Source: Agromyces ramosus
GTDB taxonomy: Bacteria > Actinomycetota > Actinomycetes > Actinomycetales > Microbacteriaceae
Direction of reading: 5' to 3'
DNA: 64,000 nucleotides
Assembly: GCF_030817175.1 (NCBI RefSeq)
Contig: NZ_JAUSYY010000001.1
Span: 2,728,001-2,792,000 of the forward strand
The notes beneath the pieces were generated by a model. The model searched no databases. It was not told the DNA's origin and worked only from the letters and a program-made list of their open reading frames with translations. A program made the translations under genes and the position numbers. Position 1 is the stretch's first letter; every line of letters starts with the position of its first letter. This document shows positions 17,053 through 24,209 of this stretch, piece by piece.

Positions 17053-17089
17053 GGTGGTCGAGTAGCGCTCAGCGGGTATCGAGACCCGG
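17053..17089. repeat. Intergenic repeat, copy 1 (GGTCGAGTAGCGC...TATCGAGACCC)
   Basis: About 37 bp beginning GGTGGTCGAGTAGCGCTC and ending GGTATCGAGACCC. It matches copy 2 at 21984-22017 and has weak dyad symmetry (GGTCGAGTA against TATCGAGACC). This is the type of short intergenic repeat scattered in Microbacteriaceae genomes. Confidence 0.7.
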
Positions 17090-17110
17090 ACCGAAGTACC
17101 GGAGCTCGGA

Positions 17111-17140
17111 AGGCCCGGCCCTGTTCTTGGGGCCGGGCCT
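17111..17140 (+). terminator. Stem-loop terminator after the Clp gene
   Basis: Inverted repeat AGGCCCGGCCC / GGGCCGGGCCT with an 8-base loop, without a long T run, the form common in high-GC actinobacteria. Confidence 0.75.
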
Positions 17141-17205
17141 GTCGTCGTGGGGACCGCCGGCGCTACGCTGGGGGGACCTTCGAGCGAAGCCGCGGGGGGA
17201 GCGCG

Positions 17206-18018
17206 ATGGCGACTGAAGACGGGTCGAACCCGAACGAGCCGGCGCAGAGCACGACTGCCGCACGGCCGAAGCGGCGATGGTGGGTCATCGCTACCGGAGT
17301 CGTCGCCACTGCCTTCCTCGGCGCGCTCGGTGCCTGGCTCTTCGCCCGCCTGGCCCCGATCCTCGACAGTCCGTTCGAGACGAGACCGCTCGAGGTCATC
17401 GTCGACGATTCCCAGAGCGAGTGTGACAGCTATGCACTCCCCGCGTCGCTCTTGGACGACGTTTCAGTCGTCGCGGTCGACGACGGCCTGCCGGCCCAGC
17501 TCGCCGAATTCGACGGCGAGTGGATCGTCGAGCACGGGGGGCTCCCGACCACCGCACGAGTGCTCGAGCTCACGTTGCACGGCAGCGGCGACGAGACCGT
17601 CGTCATCCACTCGATCGACCTGGTGGATTTCGAACCGATCACGCCGCAGGAGGACATGGTAGTGATCCACGAATGCCTCGCGATCGGAGGCGAAATGGGC
17701 GTGACCTCCCTTGCGACGAACTTCGCCGGTCGGCCACCGGCGCTCGAGCTGGCAGATCCCGCGTTGGACTTCCCGTATCAGGTGGCGAAGGACGATCCCG
17801 AGGTCTTCGACATCGTCGTCGCCAAGATGGGCCAGGGTGACGAGCAGGCATGCTTCTGTCGATGGAACATCGGGATCACCTGGAGTGCGGGAGCGGAACG
17901 GCAGCAGCTGATCGTCGAAGGTGAGTCGATCGGGGTCGCGACCGCGATCCCGTCGAGCGAATGGAAGGATCGTTGGTTCGTCGACGGCGAATGGTCGACA
18001 GAGCCCGTCGTCGACTGA
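17206..18018 (+). CDS. Membrane-anchored hypothetical protein
   Basis: 270 residues; ATG preceded by GGGGGGAGCGCG. A basic N-terminus (RPKRRWW) precedes one membrane helix (about residues 27-48, IATGVVATAFLGALGAWLF), placing roughly 220 residues outside the cytoplasm. The extracytoplasmic part has four Cys residues (QSECDSY, HECLAIG, ACFCRW) that could form disulfides. No family recognised. The gene ends inside a perfect 28-bp palindrome. Confidence 0.65.
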   Translation: MATEDGSNPNEPAQSTTAARPKRRWWVIATGVVATAFLGALGAWLFARLAPILDSPFETRPLEVIVDDSQSECDSYALPASLLDDVSVVAVDDGLPAQLAEFDGEWIVEHGGLPTTARVLELTLHGSGDETVVIHSIDLVDFEPITPQEDMVVIHECLAIGGEMGVTSLATNFAGRPPALELADPALDFPYQVAKDDPEVFDIVVAKMGQGDEQACFCRWNIGITWSAGAERQQLIVEGESIGVATAIPSSEWKDRWFVDGEWSTEPVVD

Positions 18019-18032
18019 TCAGTCGACGACGG
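18005..18032. terminator. Perfect 28-bp palindrome across a stop codon
   Basis: Self-complementary from 18005 to 18032, centred on TGATCA at 18016-18021 and covering the TGA stop of the preceding gene. It could form a loop-poor hairpin acting as a terminator on both strands. A 16-base C tract begins ten bases later. Confidence 0.45.
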
Positions 18033-18041
18033 CGTGGCTCG

Positions 18042-18057
18042 CCCCCCCCCCCCCCCC
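18042..18057. repeat. Homopolymer: 16 consecutive C
   Basis: Uninterrupted C run between two plus-strand genes. Such tracts are slippage hot spots and often miscounted in sequencing. No coding frame crosses it convincingly. Confidence 0.9.
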
Positions 18058-18248
18058 GCCGACGCGTGATGGTCGTGGCGGCATGCATCGTCGGCGGCAT
18101 CCGTCCGAAAGCGAGGGATACCCGGCCGCGCGCGACCGGACGAGGAATGGCAGTGAGGACCAAGCTGGAGCCAACCGGGAACGCGACGCCGCACGGGCGG
18201 TCGCCGCCCCTGCGGACGCATGCCCGTCGAATCTCTGAAGGAGATCTC

Positions 18249-18995
18249 ATGTCCGCCACTCCCACGATCGTGCTCGTGCACGGCGCGTTCGCCGATGCCG
18301 CGAGCTGGGCCCCCGTCACCGCCGCGCTGCTCGAGCAGGGTCACACCGTTCGCGTGCCTCCGGTCTACAACCGCAGCCTCGTCGAGGACGCCGCCTCGAT
18401 CCGCGCCTTCGTCGAGCAGATCGACGGCCCCGTGCTGCTCGCCGGCCACTCATACGGCGGCGCCGTGATCACGGTCGCCGGCGTCGCCGAGAACGTCGTC
18501 GGGCTCGTCTACGTCTCGGGCTACGCCCTCGACGAGGGCGAGAGCCTCGGCCAGCTGCAGGGGAGATTCCCCGACTCCGACCTCGCGGCCAACCTCGTGT
18601 ACACGCCGTACCCTGTTGCGGGCGGTGAGCCCGGCACGGATGTCTCGGTCGAGATCGACGCATTCCCCGCAGTCTTCGCGGCCGGCGTGCCCGAAGAGAC
18701 GGCGCGGGTGCTCGCGGTGTCGCAGCGGCCGCTCACCGCAGTCGCGTTCGGGGAGCCGGCCTCGGCGGCGGCGTGGAAGCAGAAGCCGGGCTGGGGCATC
18801 GTCTCGAGCGCCGACCACACGATCAACCCCGAGGTCGAGCGCTTCGGCTATGCCCGCGCCGGCCTCCGCTCGGTCGTCGAGATCGACGCGCCGCACCTCG
18901 TCATGCAGACGCATCCGGCCGAGGTCGCTGCGCTCATCACGGGCGCGATCGCCGAGCTCGCCGAGGGCACCGACGGCGAGCGTCTCGTCTCCTGA
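18249..18995 (+). CDS. Alpha/beta-hydrolase (AB hydrolase-1/6 type)
   Basis: 248 residues; ATG preceded by GAAGGAGATCTC. LVHGAFADAASWAPV (oxyanion region), nucleophile elbow GHSYGG near residue 66, and a C-terminal catalytic His probably in DAPHLVM. This matches small cofactor-free hydrolases of the RsbQ/salicylic-acid-esterase-like AB_hydrolase_6 group found widely in actinobacteria. Its mRNA end is shared with the convergent haloperoxidase-type gene by a bidirectional terminator. Substrate unknown. Confidence 0.85.
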   Translation: MSATPTIVLVHGAFADAASWAPVTAALLEQGHTVRVPPVYNRSLVEDAASIRAFVEQIDGPVLLAGHSYGGAVITVAGVAENVVGLVYVSGYALDEGESLGQLQGRFPDSDLAANLVYTPYPVAGGEPGTDVSVEIDAFPAVFAAGVPEETARVLAVSQRPLTAVAFGEPASAAAWKQKPGWGIVSSADHTINPEVERFGYARAGLRSVVEIDAPHLVMQTHPAEVAALITGAIAELAEGTDGERLVS

Positions 18996-19009
18996 GTCGA
19001 CGCGCCGAC

Positions 19010-19056
19010 ACGACGAAGCGGCCGTCCTCCAATCGGGTGGACGGCCGCTTCGTCGT
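19010..19056. terminator. Bidirectional terminator between convergent hydrolase genes
   Basis: 18-bp perfect stem (ACGACGAAGCGGCCGTCC with its complement at 19039-19056) around an 11-base loop, placed between the stops of the convergent genes ending at 18995 and 19062. Confidence 0.85.
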
Positions 19057-19061
19057 TGCGC

Positions 19062-19883
19062 TCAGCCTCTGATGAATTCGAGGATGTCGCGGTCGAGCTC
19101 CTGCTGGTAGTCGCCGAAGATCCCGTGCGGCGCGCCCTCGTAGACCTTCAGGGTGCCGTGCTTGACGAGCTCGATCGACTTCAGCGCGGCGGCCGCGATG
19201 GGCACGATCTGGTCGTCGTCGCCGTGCGCGATGAAGATCGGCACATCAAGCGCCCTCAGGTCCTCGGTGAAGTCCGTCTCGGAGAACGCCTTGACGCACT
19301 CGTAGGCGGCTTGGATACCGGCGAGCATGCCCTGCCGCCAGAAGTCGTCGCGCGCGCCCTGCGACACCGTCGCACCCTCCCGGTTGAAGCCGAAGAAGGG
19401 CAGCGAGAGGTCTTGGAAGAACTGCGAGCGGTCGGCGAGCACGCCGGCCCGGATACCATCGAACGCCGTGATCGGCGTGCCCTCGGGGTTGGACTCCGAC
19501 TGCACCATCACGGGCGGCACCGCACCTGCGGTGATCACCTTGGCGACACGGCCGGCACCGTGCTGGGCCGCGTAGCGCACGACCTCGCCACCACCGGTCG
19601 AGTGCCCGATGAGCACGACGTCGCGCAGGTCGAGCCCGTCGATGAGCTCCGCGAGGTCGCGGGCGTAGGTGTCCATGTCGTTGCCGTTCCAGGGCTGCGC
19701 CGAGCGGCCGTGGCCGCGACGGTCATGCGCGATGGCGCGGTAGCCGTGGTCGGCGAGGAGTTTGCGCTCGACGGCCCACGCGTCGGAGCTGAGCGGCCAG
19801 CCATGGCTCAGGACGACCGGCTGGCCGGTGCCCCAGTCGGAGTAGTACAGGTCGGTTCCGTCGGACGTGGTGAAGGTGGGCAT
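19062..19883 (-). CDS. Alpha/beta-hydrolase, cofactor-free chloroperoxidase/esterase type
   Basis: 273 residues, the standard length of the bacterial non-haem haloperoxidase family. Start [18 protein letters not shown], oxyanion segment [20 protein letters not shown], nucleophile GHSTGG (near residue 96), acid Asp in HGDDDQIVP, base His in APHGIF. These enzymes are serine hydrolases with perhydrolase activity. ATG preceded by GGGAG. A TetR gene on the same strand ends 117 bp upstream and probably controls it. Confidence 0.9.
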   Translation of the reverse strand: MPTFTTSDGTDLYYSDWGTGQPVVLSHGWPLSSDAWAVERKLLADHGYRAIAHDRRGHGRSAQPWNGNDMDTYARDLAELIDGLDLRDVVLIGHSTGGGEVVRYAAQHGAGRVAKVITAGAVPPVMVQSESNPEGTPITAFDGIRAGVLADRSQFFQDLSLPFFGFNREGATVSQGARDDFWRQGMLAGIQAAYECVKAFSETDFTEDLRALDVPIFIAHGDDDQIVPIAAAALKSIELVKHGTLKVYEGAPHGIFGDYQQELDRDILEFIRG

Positions 19884-20000
19884 GCTGCTCCCGAGATCGA
19901 GATTGATGGGTCTCGGCCATCCTCAGGCGAGCCGGCAGCGGATGCCCCCGCTCCAGCGGCCGCCTATCCCTCGAATCGGGACAGGTCGAATGCGAGACGC

Positions 20001-20585
20001 TCAGTCGAGCGCCAGCCGGTCGGCGTACGCGCCGGCGATCGCCCGGAGCTCGTCTGCGGGCGCGTGCAGGCGGCTCGCCTGGATGAGCCCCTGCGCGACG
20101 AGCAGTATCTCGGCGCCGAGCACGTGTACCGGCCGGATCTCGCGCGTGCCCGAGCCGGCCCCGGTGGCAAGGCGCAGCTCGATCTCGGCCGCCATGTCGC
20201 GCGTTGTGGCCCGGCACAGCTCCAGCACCTCGGCGCCGCGCTCGCCGAATTCGGCGATGCTGTTCAGCATGAGGCATCCGCGCCGCCCCGGCTGGGTCGC
20301 GCAATCGTCGATGACGGCATCGAGCAGGGCGCGGACGGCCGCACCCGCGGGCCCCTCGGTCGCCATTGCCGTGCGGACGAGGTCGACCCGCGTGCGGCAG
20401 TACGCCTCGAGCACCACGATGAACAGGCCGAGCTTGCTGCCGTAGGCCGCGTAGATGCTTCCATTGCCGACGCCGCTCGCCGAGGCGATATCGCCGATCG
20501 AGGCGCCCTCGAAACCGCGCGTCCAGAAGTCCTCCAGCGCCGCGGTGCGCAGGGAGGCGTCATCGAACTGGCGAGGCCGTGCCAT
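20001..20585 (-). CDS. TetR/AcrR-family regulator
   Basis: 194 residues. Helix-turn-helix at about residues 26-48 (GFEGASIGDIASASGVGNGSIYAAYGSK). C-terminal domain with GRRGCLMLNSIAEFG, typical of the TetR_C_16/AcuR-like group that senses electrophiles or oxidants. It precedes the haloperoxidase-type hydrolase on the same strand and is divergent from a GlxA-type regulator, with about 110 bp between. Confidence 0.87.
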   Translation of the reverse strand: MARPRQFDDASLRTAALEDFWTRGFEGASIGDIASASGVGNGSIYAAYGSKLGLFIVVLEAYCRTRVDLVRTAMATEGPAGAAVRALLDAVIDDCATQPGRRGCLMLNSIAEFGERGAEVLELCRATTRDMAAEIELRLATGAGSGTREIRPVHVLGAEILLVAQGLIQASRLHAPADELRAIAGAYADRLALD

Positions 20586-20696
20586 CCGACCAGCGTAGCC
20601 GCCCCGCACGCCCCTGCCCGTCGGCCTCACGATGGCGGATCGCCGGTGCGACCGGCGCTTCTCCCGCGAGACTTTTGCTGGAGCGCTCATTCCAGA

Positions 20697-21776
20697 ATGA
20701 TGGTGCCCATGACCGCGCTTCCCACGCCGATCTCGTCGCACCGTTCTCGTCGCATCGGGTTCCTGCTCTTCGACGGCGTGAAGGCGCTCGACTACGTCGG
20801 CCCGGCCGAGGTGTTCATCGAAGCGAACCAGGCCGTCGACGCCTACGACGTGGTGCTGCTTTCGCCAACGGGGGCGGATGTCATGACCTCGCTCGGCGGC
20901 CGGGTCTCGGTGCACGCGTCGGCCGCCGACGTGGCCGATCTCGACACGCTCGTGGTGCCAGGCAGCGAGGAGCGGCCCTCGGCGTTCGCACGCGGCGAAC
21001 TGCTCGACGCGGCGGCCGCCCTCGCGGAACGAAGCCGGCGCGTCGTCTCGATCTGCAGCGGCGCGTTCGTGCTCGCCGCCCTCGGCGTGCTCGACGGCCG
21101 GAGCGCCACCACGCACTGGAAGTTCGCCGCCGACCTCGCACGCCACTACCCGCGCATCGATGTGCAGGCCGACCGCATCTTCGTGCGCGACGGCGAGGTG
21201 GCGACGTCGGCCGGGGTGGCCGCGGGCATCGACCTCGCGCTCGCGCTCGTCGAGGACGACCACGGGCCTGACGTCGCCCGGCGGGTCGCACAAGGCCTGC
21301 TCGTCTACCTGCAGCGCTCGGGCGGGCAGTCCCAGTTCTCCACCCCCTTGCGGGCCCGAGCTCCGCAGGAGAGCGTCGTGCGCAAGGTGACGGATCTCCT
21401 CGAGGCCGACCCCGCCGCGATGCACACGGTGGCCGACCTCGCGCGCCACGCGAACGTGAGCATGCGCCACCTCACCCGGCTGTTCCGGGAGGAACTCGAC
21501 ACCTCGCCCGCCGAGTACCTGGCCGCGCTCCGGTTCGACCTCGCCCGCTGCCGGCTCGAAGCGGGCACGTCGGTCGCCCAGACGGCCATCGACGCGGGCT
21601 TCTCGAGCGCGGAGTCGCTGCGCCGCTCGTTCGTCGCGCGCCTCGGCATCTCACCGTCGCAGTACCAGCGCCGCTTCCGGTCGGCCGACGGTGGGGCCAC
21701 GCACCCGACGCTCCGACCCGCGGAGTCTCGCCCGACCGTCGCGGGCTGGGACGGGGCGGCTGCCCGCACCGCGTGA
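20697..21776 (+). CDS. GlxA-type AraC regulator (DJ-1/PfpI domain plus AraC HTH)
   Basis: About 359 residues. N-terminal DJ-1/PfpI-like domain at residues 18-190, with the nucleophile-elbow equivalent SICSGAFVLAALGVLDG near residue 120 and TTHWK typical of the GlxA family. C-terminal AraC double HTH at about 235-330 (HTVADLARHANVSMRHLTRLFREE; TAIDAGFSSAESLRRSF). Start uncertain: ATGs at 20697, 20700 and 20709; GGAG at 20680 favours the first. The end of the gene runs into an unusual tail and a glyoxalase remnant. GlxA-type regulators sense small metabolites. Confidence 0.85.
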   Translation: MMVPMTALPTPISSHRSRRIGFLLFDGVKALDYVGPAEVFIEANQAVDAYDVVLLSPTGADVMTSLGGRVSVHASAADVADLDTLVVPGSEERPSAFARGELLDAAAALAERSRRVVSICSGAFVLAALGVLDGRSATTHWKFAADLARHYPRIDVQADRIFVRDGEVATSAGVAAGIDLALALVEDDHGPDVARRVAQGLLVYLQRSGGQSQFSTPLRARAPQESVVRKVTDLLEADPAAMHTVADLARHANVSMRHLTRLFREELDTSPAEYLAALRFDLARCRLEAGTSVAQTAIDAGFSSAESLRRSFVARLGISPSQYQRRFRSADGGATHPTLRPAESRPTVAGWDGAAARTA

Positions 21777-21961
21777 CGGCGGTGCGCGAGACGATCACGG
21801 GGCTCGGGCTCGACATCCGGCCGCCGCGCTCGCGCGTTGACGGCGAGGGTGAATCCATCTACTTCTACGACCACGACGGCCACCTGTTCGAGCTGCACGC
21901 TGGATCCCTGCGCGAACGCCTCGCCGTCTACACGGGCGGCGCGCCGAGCGGCGACGCCTGA
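21773..21961 (+). pseudogene. C-terminal remnant of a FosX/FosA-like VOC protein
   Basis: 62 codons from a GTG overlapping the stop of the preceding gene. GLGLDIRPPRSRVDGEG, SIYFYDHDGHLFELHAGSL and RERLAVY match the last 50 residues of fosfomycin-resistance type VOC proteins, including the metal-ligand Glu of FELH. The first half, with the other two ligands, is missing. No own ribosome site. A translated product would be inactive. Confidence 0.65.
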
Positions 21962-21983
21962 TGCCCGCCGCCTAACCCTGCCG

Positions 21984-22017
21984 GCGGTCGAGTAGCGCGA
22001 AACGCGTATCGAGACCC
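21984..22017. repeat. Intergenic repeat, copy 2
   Basis: GGCGGTCGAGTAGCGCGA through CGTATCGAGACCC, a match to copy 1 at 17053-17089 with differences mainly in the central few bases. Same orientation. Confidence 0.7.
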
Positions 22018-22123
22018 ACCAGAGCGCCCGCCAGTCCTGTACGCCCGGCACAATCGTCTGGCGCGAAATCCTGCTCACGGTGTCGGCATCGACGAAGTCT
22101 GCGCGGTCGACGGACCGAGTCGT

Positions 22124-22129
22124 TACCCT
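22124..22129 (+). promoter_or_regulatory. Leaderless -10 box of gene at 22136
   Basis: TACCCT, six bases before the ATG at 22136. Confidence 0.5.
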
Positions 22130-22135
22130 CGGCTC

Positions 22136-22978
22136 ATGTCGCGCTCAGAGCTCGTGCCATCGTCAACCGGGATCGGGGCCACCACGCACTGGACGCCGCT
22201 GCAAGAGCGTGCCATCGAGACGCTCGTGGTCGTGGCATCCACTCTCGGTGTACGACTTCTCGGGGTGGTGCTGCTCGTCGGCTCCACCGGCTCGGCGAAC
22301 TCGCCGGCACTGGCATTGAGCGTGATCGGCGCCGTCTTCGATGCAACCCTGTTCGTCTGGGCGGGGCTCGCAGTCGCGGTGCAGTTCGGGATGCTGCGTG
22401 CTTCGCGCCCGTGGCGCTGGGCGCTCGTGGTGCTCGCGGCTCCGGCGGCCGCGCTACTGAGCGCACTGCCTGGCGTGCTTTCCGGTGCGCTCGGCGGGGC
22501 CGGGGCGGCGAATCCGGTCACCTGGATCAACGGCACCGTCTTCACGATCGTCGTCGGCCTCGGCGTGGTAATCGCCGCCGCGTGCCTGAGTCGCGAACGA
22601 CGTTCGCTGGCCGGTGGCGCCGCGGCGCTCCTGACGATCGGCTCATTGCTCACGCTCGTGCTGATGTGGCAGTTCCTCGACGTCTACTTCACGATCTGGG
22701 GCGCGCCCGTGACCGTGACCGAAGCCGACGGGAATCGATACCTCATCAACGCTGGTGCCGCCGCCGGCTCGCTGCTCGGTGCGGTGGCACTCGCCATCGC
22801 GGCTCACCGACGCGGGCTCATCATCGCGACATCCGTCGTCGCGGCGATCGGCCTCATCGTCGCGTTCACGGTGCAGGTGCCGCAGGGGCGGTTCATTCCG
22901 GATCCGCCGCCGCCACCCGCCGAGCGGTCGAACAACGGATGCATGGGTGAGGGTGACCCCAACTGCGTCGGCGGCTGA
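22136..22978 (+). CDS. Multi-pass membrane protein, unknown
   Basis: 280 residues. About seven hydrophobic helices between residues 28 and 250 (for example LGVRLLGVVLLVGS, WALVVLAAPAAALLSAL, FTIVVGLGVVIAAACL, GLIIATSVVAAIGLIVAF), then a Pro-rich tail (PDPPPPPAERS) with two Cys. TACCCT six bases before the ATG indicates a leaderless message. No family recognised; not an obvious transporter. Confidence 0.65.
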   Translation: MSRSELVPSSTGIGATTHWTPLQERAIETLVVVASTLGVRLLGVVLLVGSTGSANSPALALSVIGAVFDATLFVWAGLAVAVQFGMLRASRPWRWALVVLAAPAAALLSALPGVLSGALGGAGAANPVTWINGTVFTIVVGLGVVIAAACLSRERRSLAGGAAALLTIGSLLTLVLMWQFLDVYFTIWGAPVTVTEADGNRYLINAGAAAGSLLGAVALAIAAHRRGLIIATSVVAAIGLIVAFTVQVPQGRFIPDPPPPPAERSNNGCMGEGDPNCVGG

Positions 22979-23010
22979 AGGCCCGGCCCTCATCTCGAGG
23001 GCCGGGCCTT
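22978..23010 (+). terminator. Stem-loop terminator
   Basis: Perfect 14-bp stem AAGGCCCGGCCCTC / GAGGGCCGGGCCTT with a 5-base loop, immediately after the stop at 22978. Confidence 0.85.
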
Positions 23011-23032
23011 CGTCAGGTGTGCGAGCCGGAGC

Positions 23033-23125
23033 CTACGCCCGCTTCGTGCCGCGCGAGGCGAAGACGATCGCGGTGCCGACGACGGTGAGCGCCCGAATCA
23101 CCTGAGCGCCACGACCGATCTGCAT
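23033..23125 (-). CDS. Possible 30-residue membrane peptide
   Basis: ATG at 23125, product MQIGRGAQVIRALTVVGTAI followed by VFASRGTKRA: one short hydrophobic helix between basic ends. No clear ribosome site or -10 box, so translation is doubtful. It fills the gap between a terminator and the DHFR-like gene. Confidence 0.25.
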   Translation of the reverse strand: MQIGRGAQVIRALTVVGTAIVFASRGTKRA

Positions 23126-23154
23126 CCAGCGAGCCTACGATCGTACGTACCCGC

Positions 23155-23745
23155 TCAGCTCGGTCGTCGGCGCACTCGAAAGCGCAGGTGGAGCACCCGG
23201 TTGCCCTGAATCACCTCGTCAGGATCCTCCAACAGGTGCTGCGCGTGGACCGACCCGAAGTAGCGCTTGCCGGACCCGAACACGACGGGTACGACGTCCA
23301 TGCGCACCTCCTCGACCAGGCCCGCGGCAAGCGCCTGGCCACCGATGTCGCCGGCGGCGACCTCGACGATGCGGTCACCCGCAAGCGCCTGCGCCTTGGC
23401 CACGGCTGCTTCGACGCCGTCGACGAAGTGAAACGGCGCCTCGGGGTCCCAGCCCTCGGGCTCCGGCCGGTGCGTCACGACGACCACGTGGTCGACCCCG
23501 CTCGGAGGCGTGCCGTCCCAGCCGTCCGTCATGTCGAAGACGTGACGGCCGGCGATTGTCACCCCGATCTGGTCCCAGTACGGGCGGACGTAGTCGTAGG
23601 ACGTCTGCGACACCTTCAACACGCCACTCTCGTCCAACGGGACGTCACCGCTGACCAACCAGTCGAACAGCGGTCCGGGCTGATCATTCTCGTCGGCGAT
23701 GAAGCCGTCTACCGACACCGAGGCGTACATGACCACCTTGCCCAT
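23155..23745 (-). CDS. Dihydrofolate reductase-like (RibD C-terminal) family protein
   Basis: 196 residues. The N-terminus MGKVVMYASVSVDGFIAD is characteristic, followed by GRHVFDMTDGW, VVVVTHRPEPEGW, GDIGGQALAAGLVEEVRMDVVPVVFGSGKRYF. This matches the actinobacterial dihydrofolate reductase family (RibD_C-like), probably an NADPH-dependent reductase of unknown substrate. Monocistronic. Confidence 0.88.
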   Translation of the reverse strand: MGKVVMYASVSVDGFIADENDQPGPLFDWLVSGDVPLDESGVLKVSQTSYDYVRPYWDQIGVTIAGRHVFDMTDGWDGTPPSGVDHVVVVTHRPEPEGWDPEAPFHFVDGVEAAVAKAQALAGDRIVEVAAGDIGGQALAAGLVEEVRMDVVPVVFGSGKRYFGSVHAQHLLEDPDEVIQGNRVLHLRFRVRRRPS

Positions 23746-23868
23746 GTGGTGCTCCTCTGCTTTGGGGTGCCCCCAAATTTAGCGTGGCGTGAGCTGTCGC
23801 TCTTGTAAGAAATCAATCGGCTGGCAGCGATCGGTTCGGCGAGAGCCTTCGGCACGGGGCCGGATGCA

Positions 23869-24093
23869 TCACGCCCGGTCGCTGTCGCCGGCGGCCAGAT
23901 CCTCGTCGGTGATCACGCCTGTCGGTTCGCTGTCGATGACCGTGTGCTCGGTGCCGAGCTCCTCGGCGAGTCGCCGGCCCTCCTCGATCGCCTCGTCGCG
24001 ACTCGCGTAACTCTGCGACCGCTCGGGTTCGCCCTCGACGCGGTTCTCCCACTGCCCTCGGTTCGAACGCGTCTCGACATCGCCTTCGGCCAT
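23869..24093 (-). CDS. DUF2188-domain protein
   Basis: 74 residues. The core NRGQWENRVEGEPERSQSYASRDEAIEEGRRLAEELGTEHTVID (given in part: QWENRVEG, SRDEAIEEGR, AEELGTEHTV) is the DUF2188 fold, a small beta-hairpin/helix module found in stress-associated actinobacterial proteins. Acidic tail. ATG at 24093 preceded by GGGAGGGAGC. Confidence 0.85.
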   Translation of the reverse strand: MAEGDVETRSNRGQWENRVEGEPERSQSYASRDEAIEEGRRLAEELGTEHTVIDSEPTGVITDEDLAAGDSDRA

Positions 24094-24165
24094 GGTGTGC
24101 TCCCTCCCGCTCGTTCAGTTCGCCCACGCTACGCCGATCCCGTGCGTGCAACACCCGGGTTGACG

Positions 24166-24198
24166 GAACGCCCGGCCCTCACCGAGAGTCGGGCGTTC
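24166..24198. terminator. Stem-loop between ABC-F and DUF2188 genes
   Basis: GAACGCCCGGCCCTC and GAGAGTCGGGCGTTC pair over 13 of 15 positions with a 3-base loop, just downstream of the ABC-F stop on the minus strand. Confidence 0.65.
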
Positions 24199-24209
24199 TG
24201 CGTGCCGCA

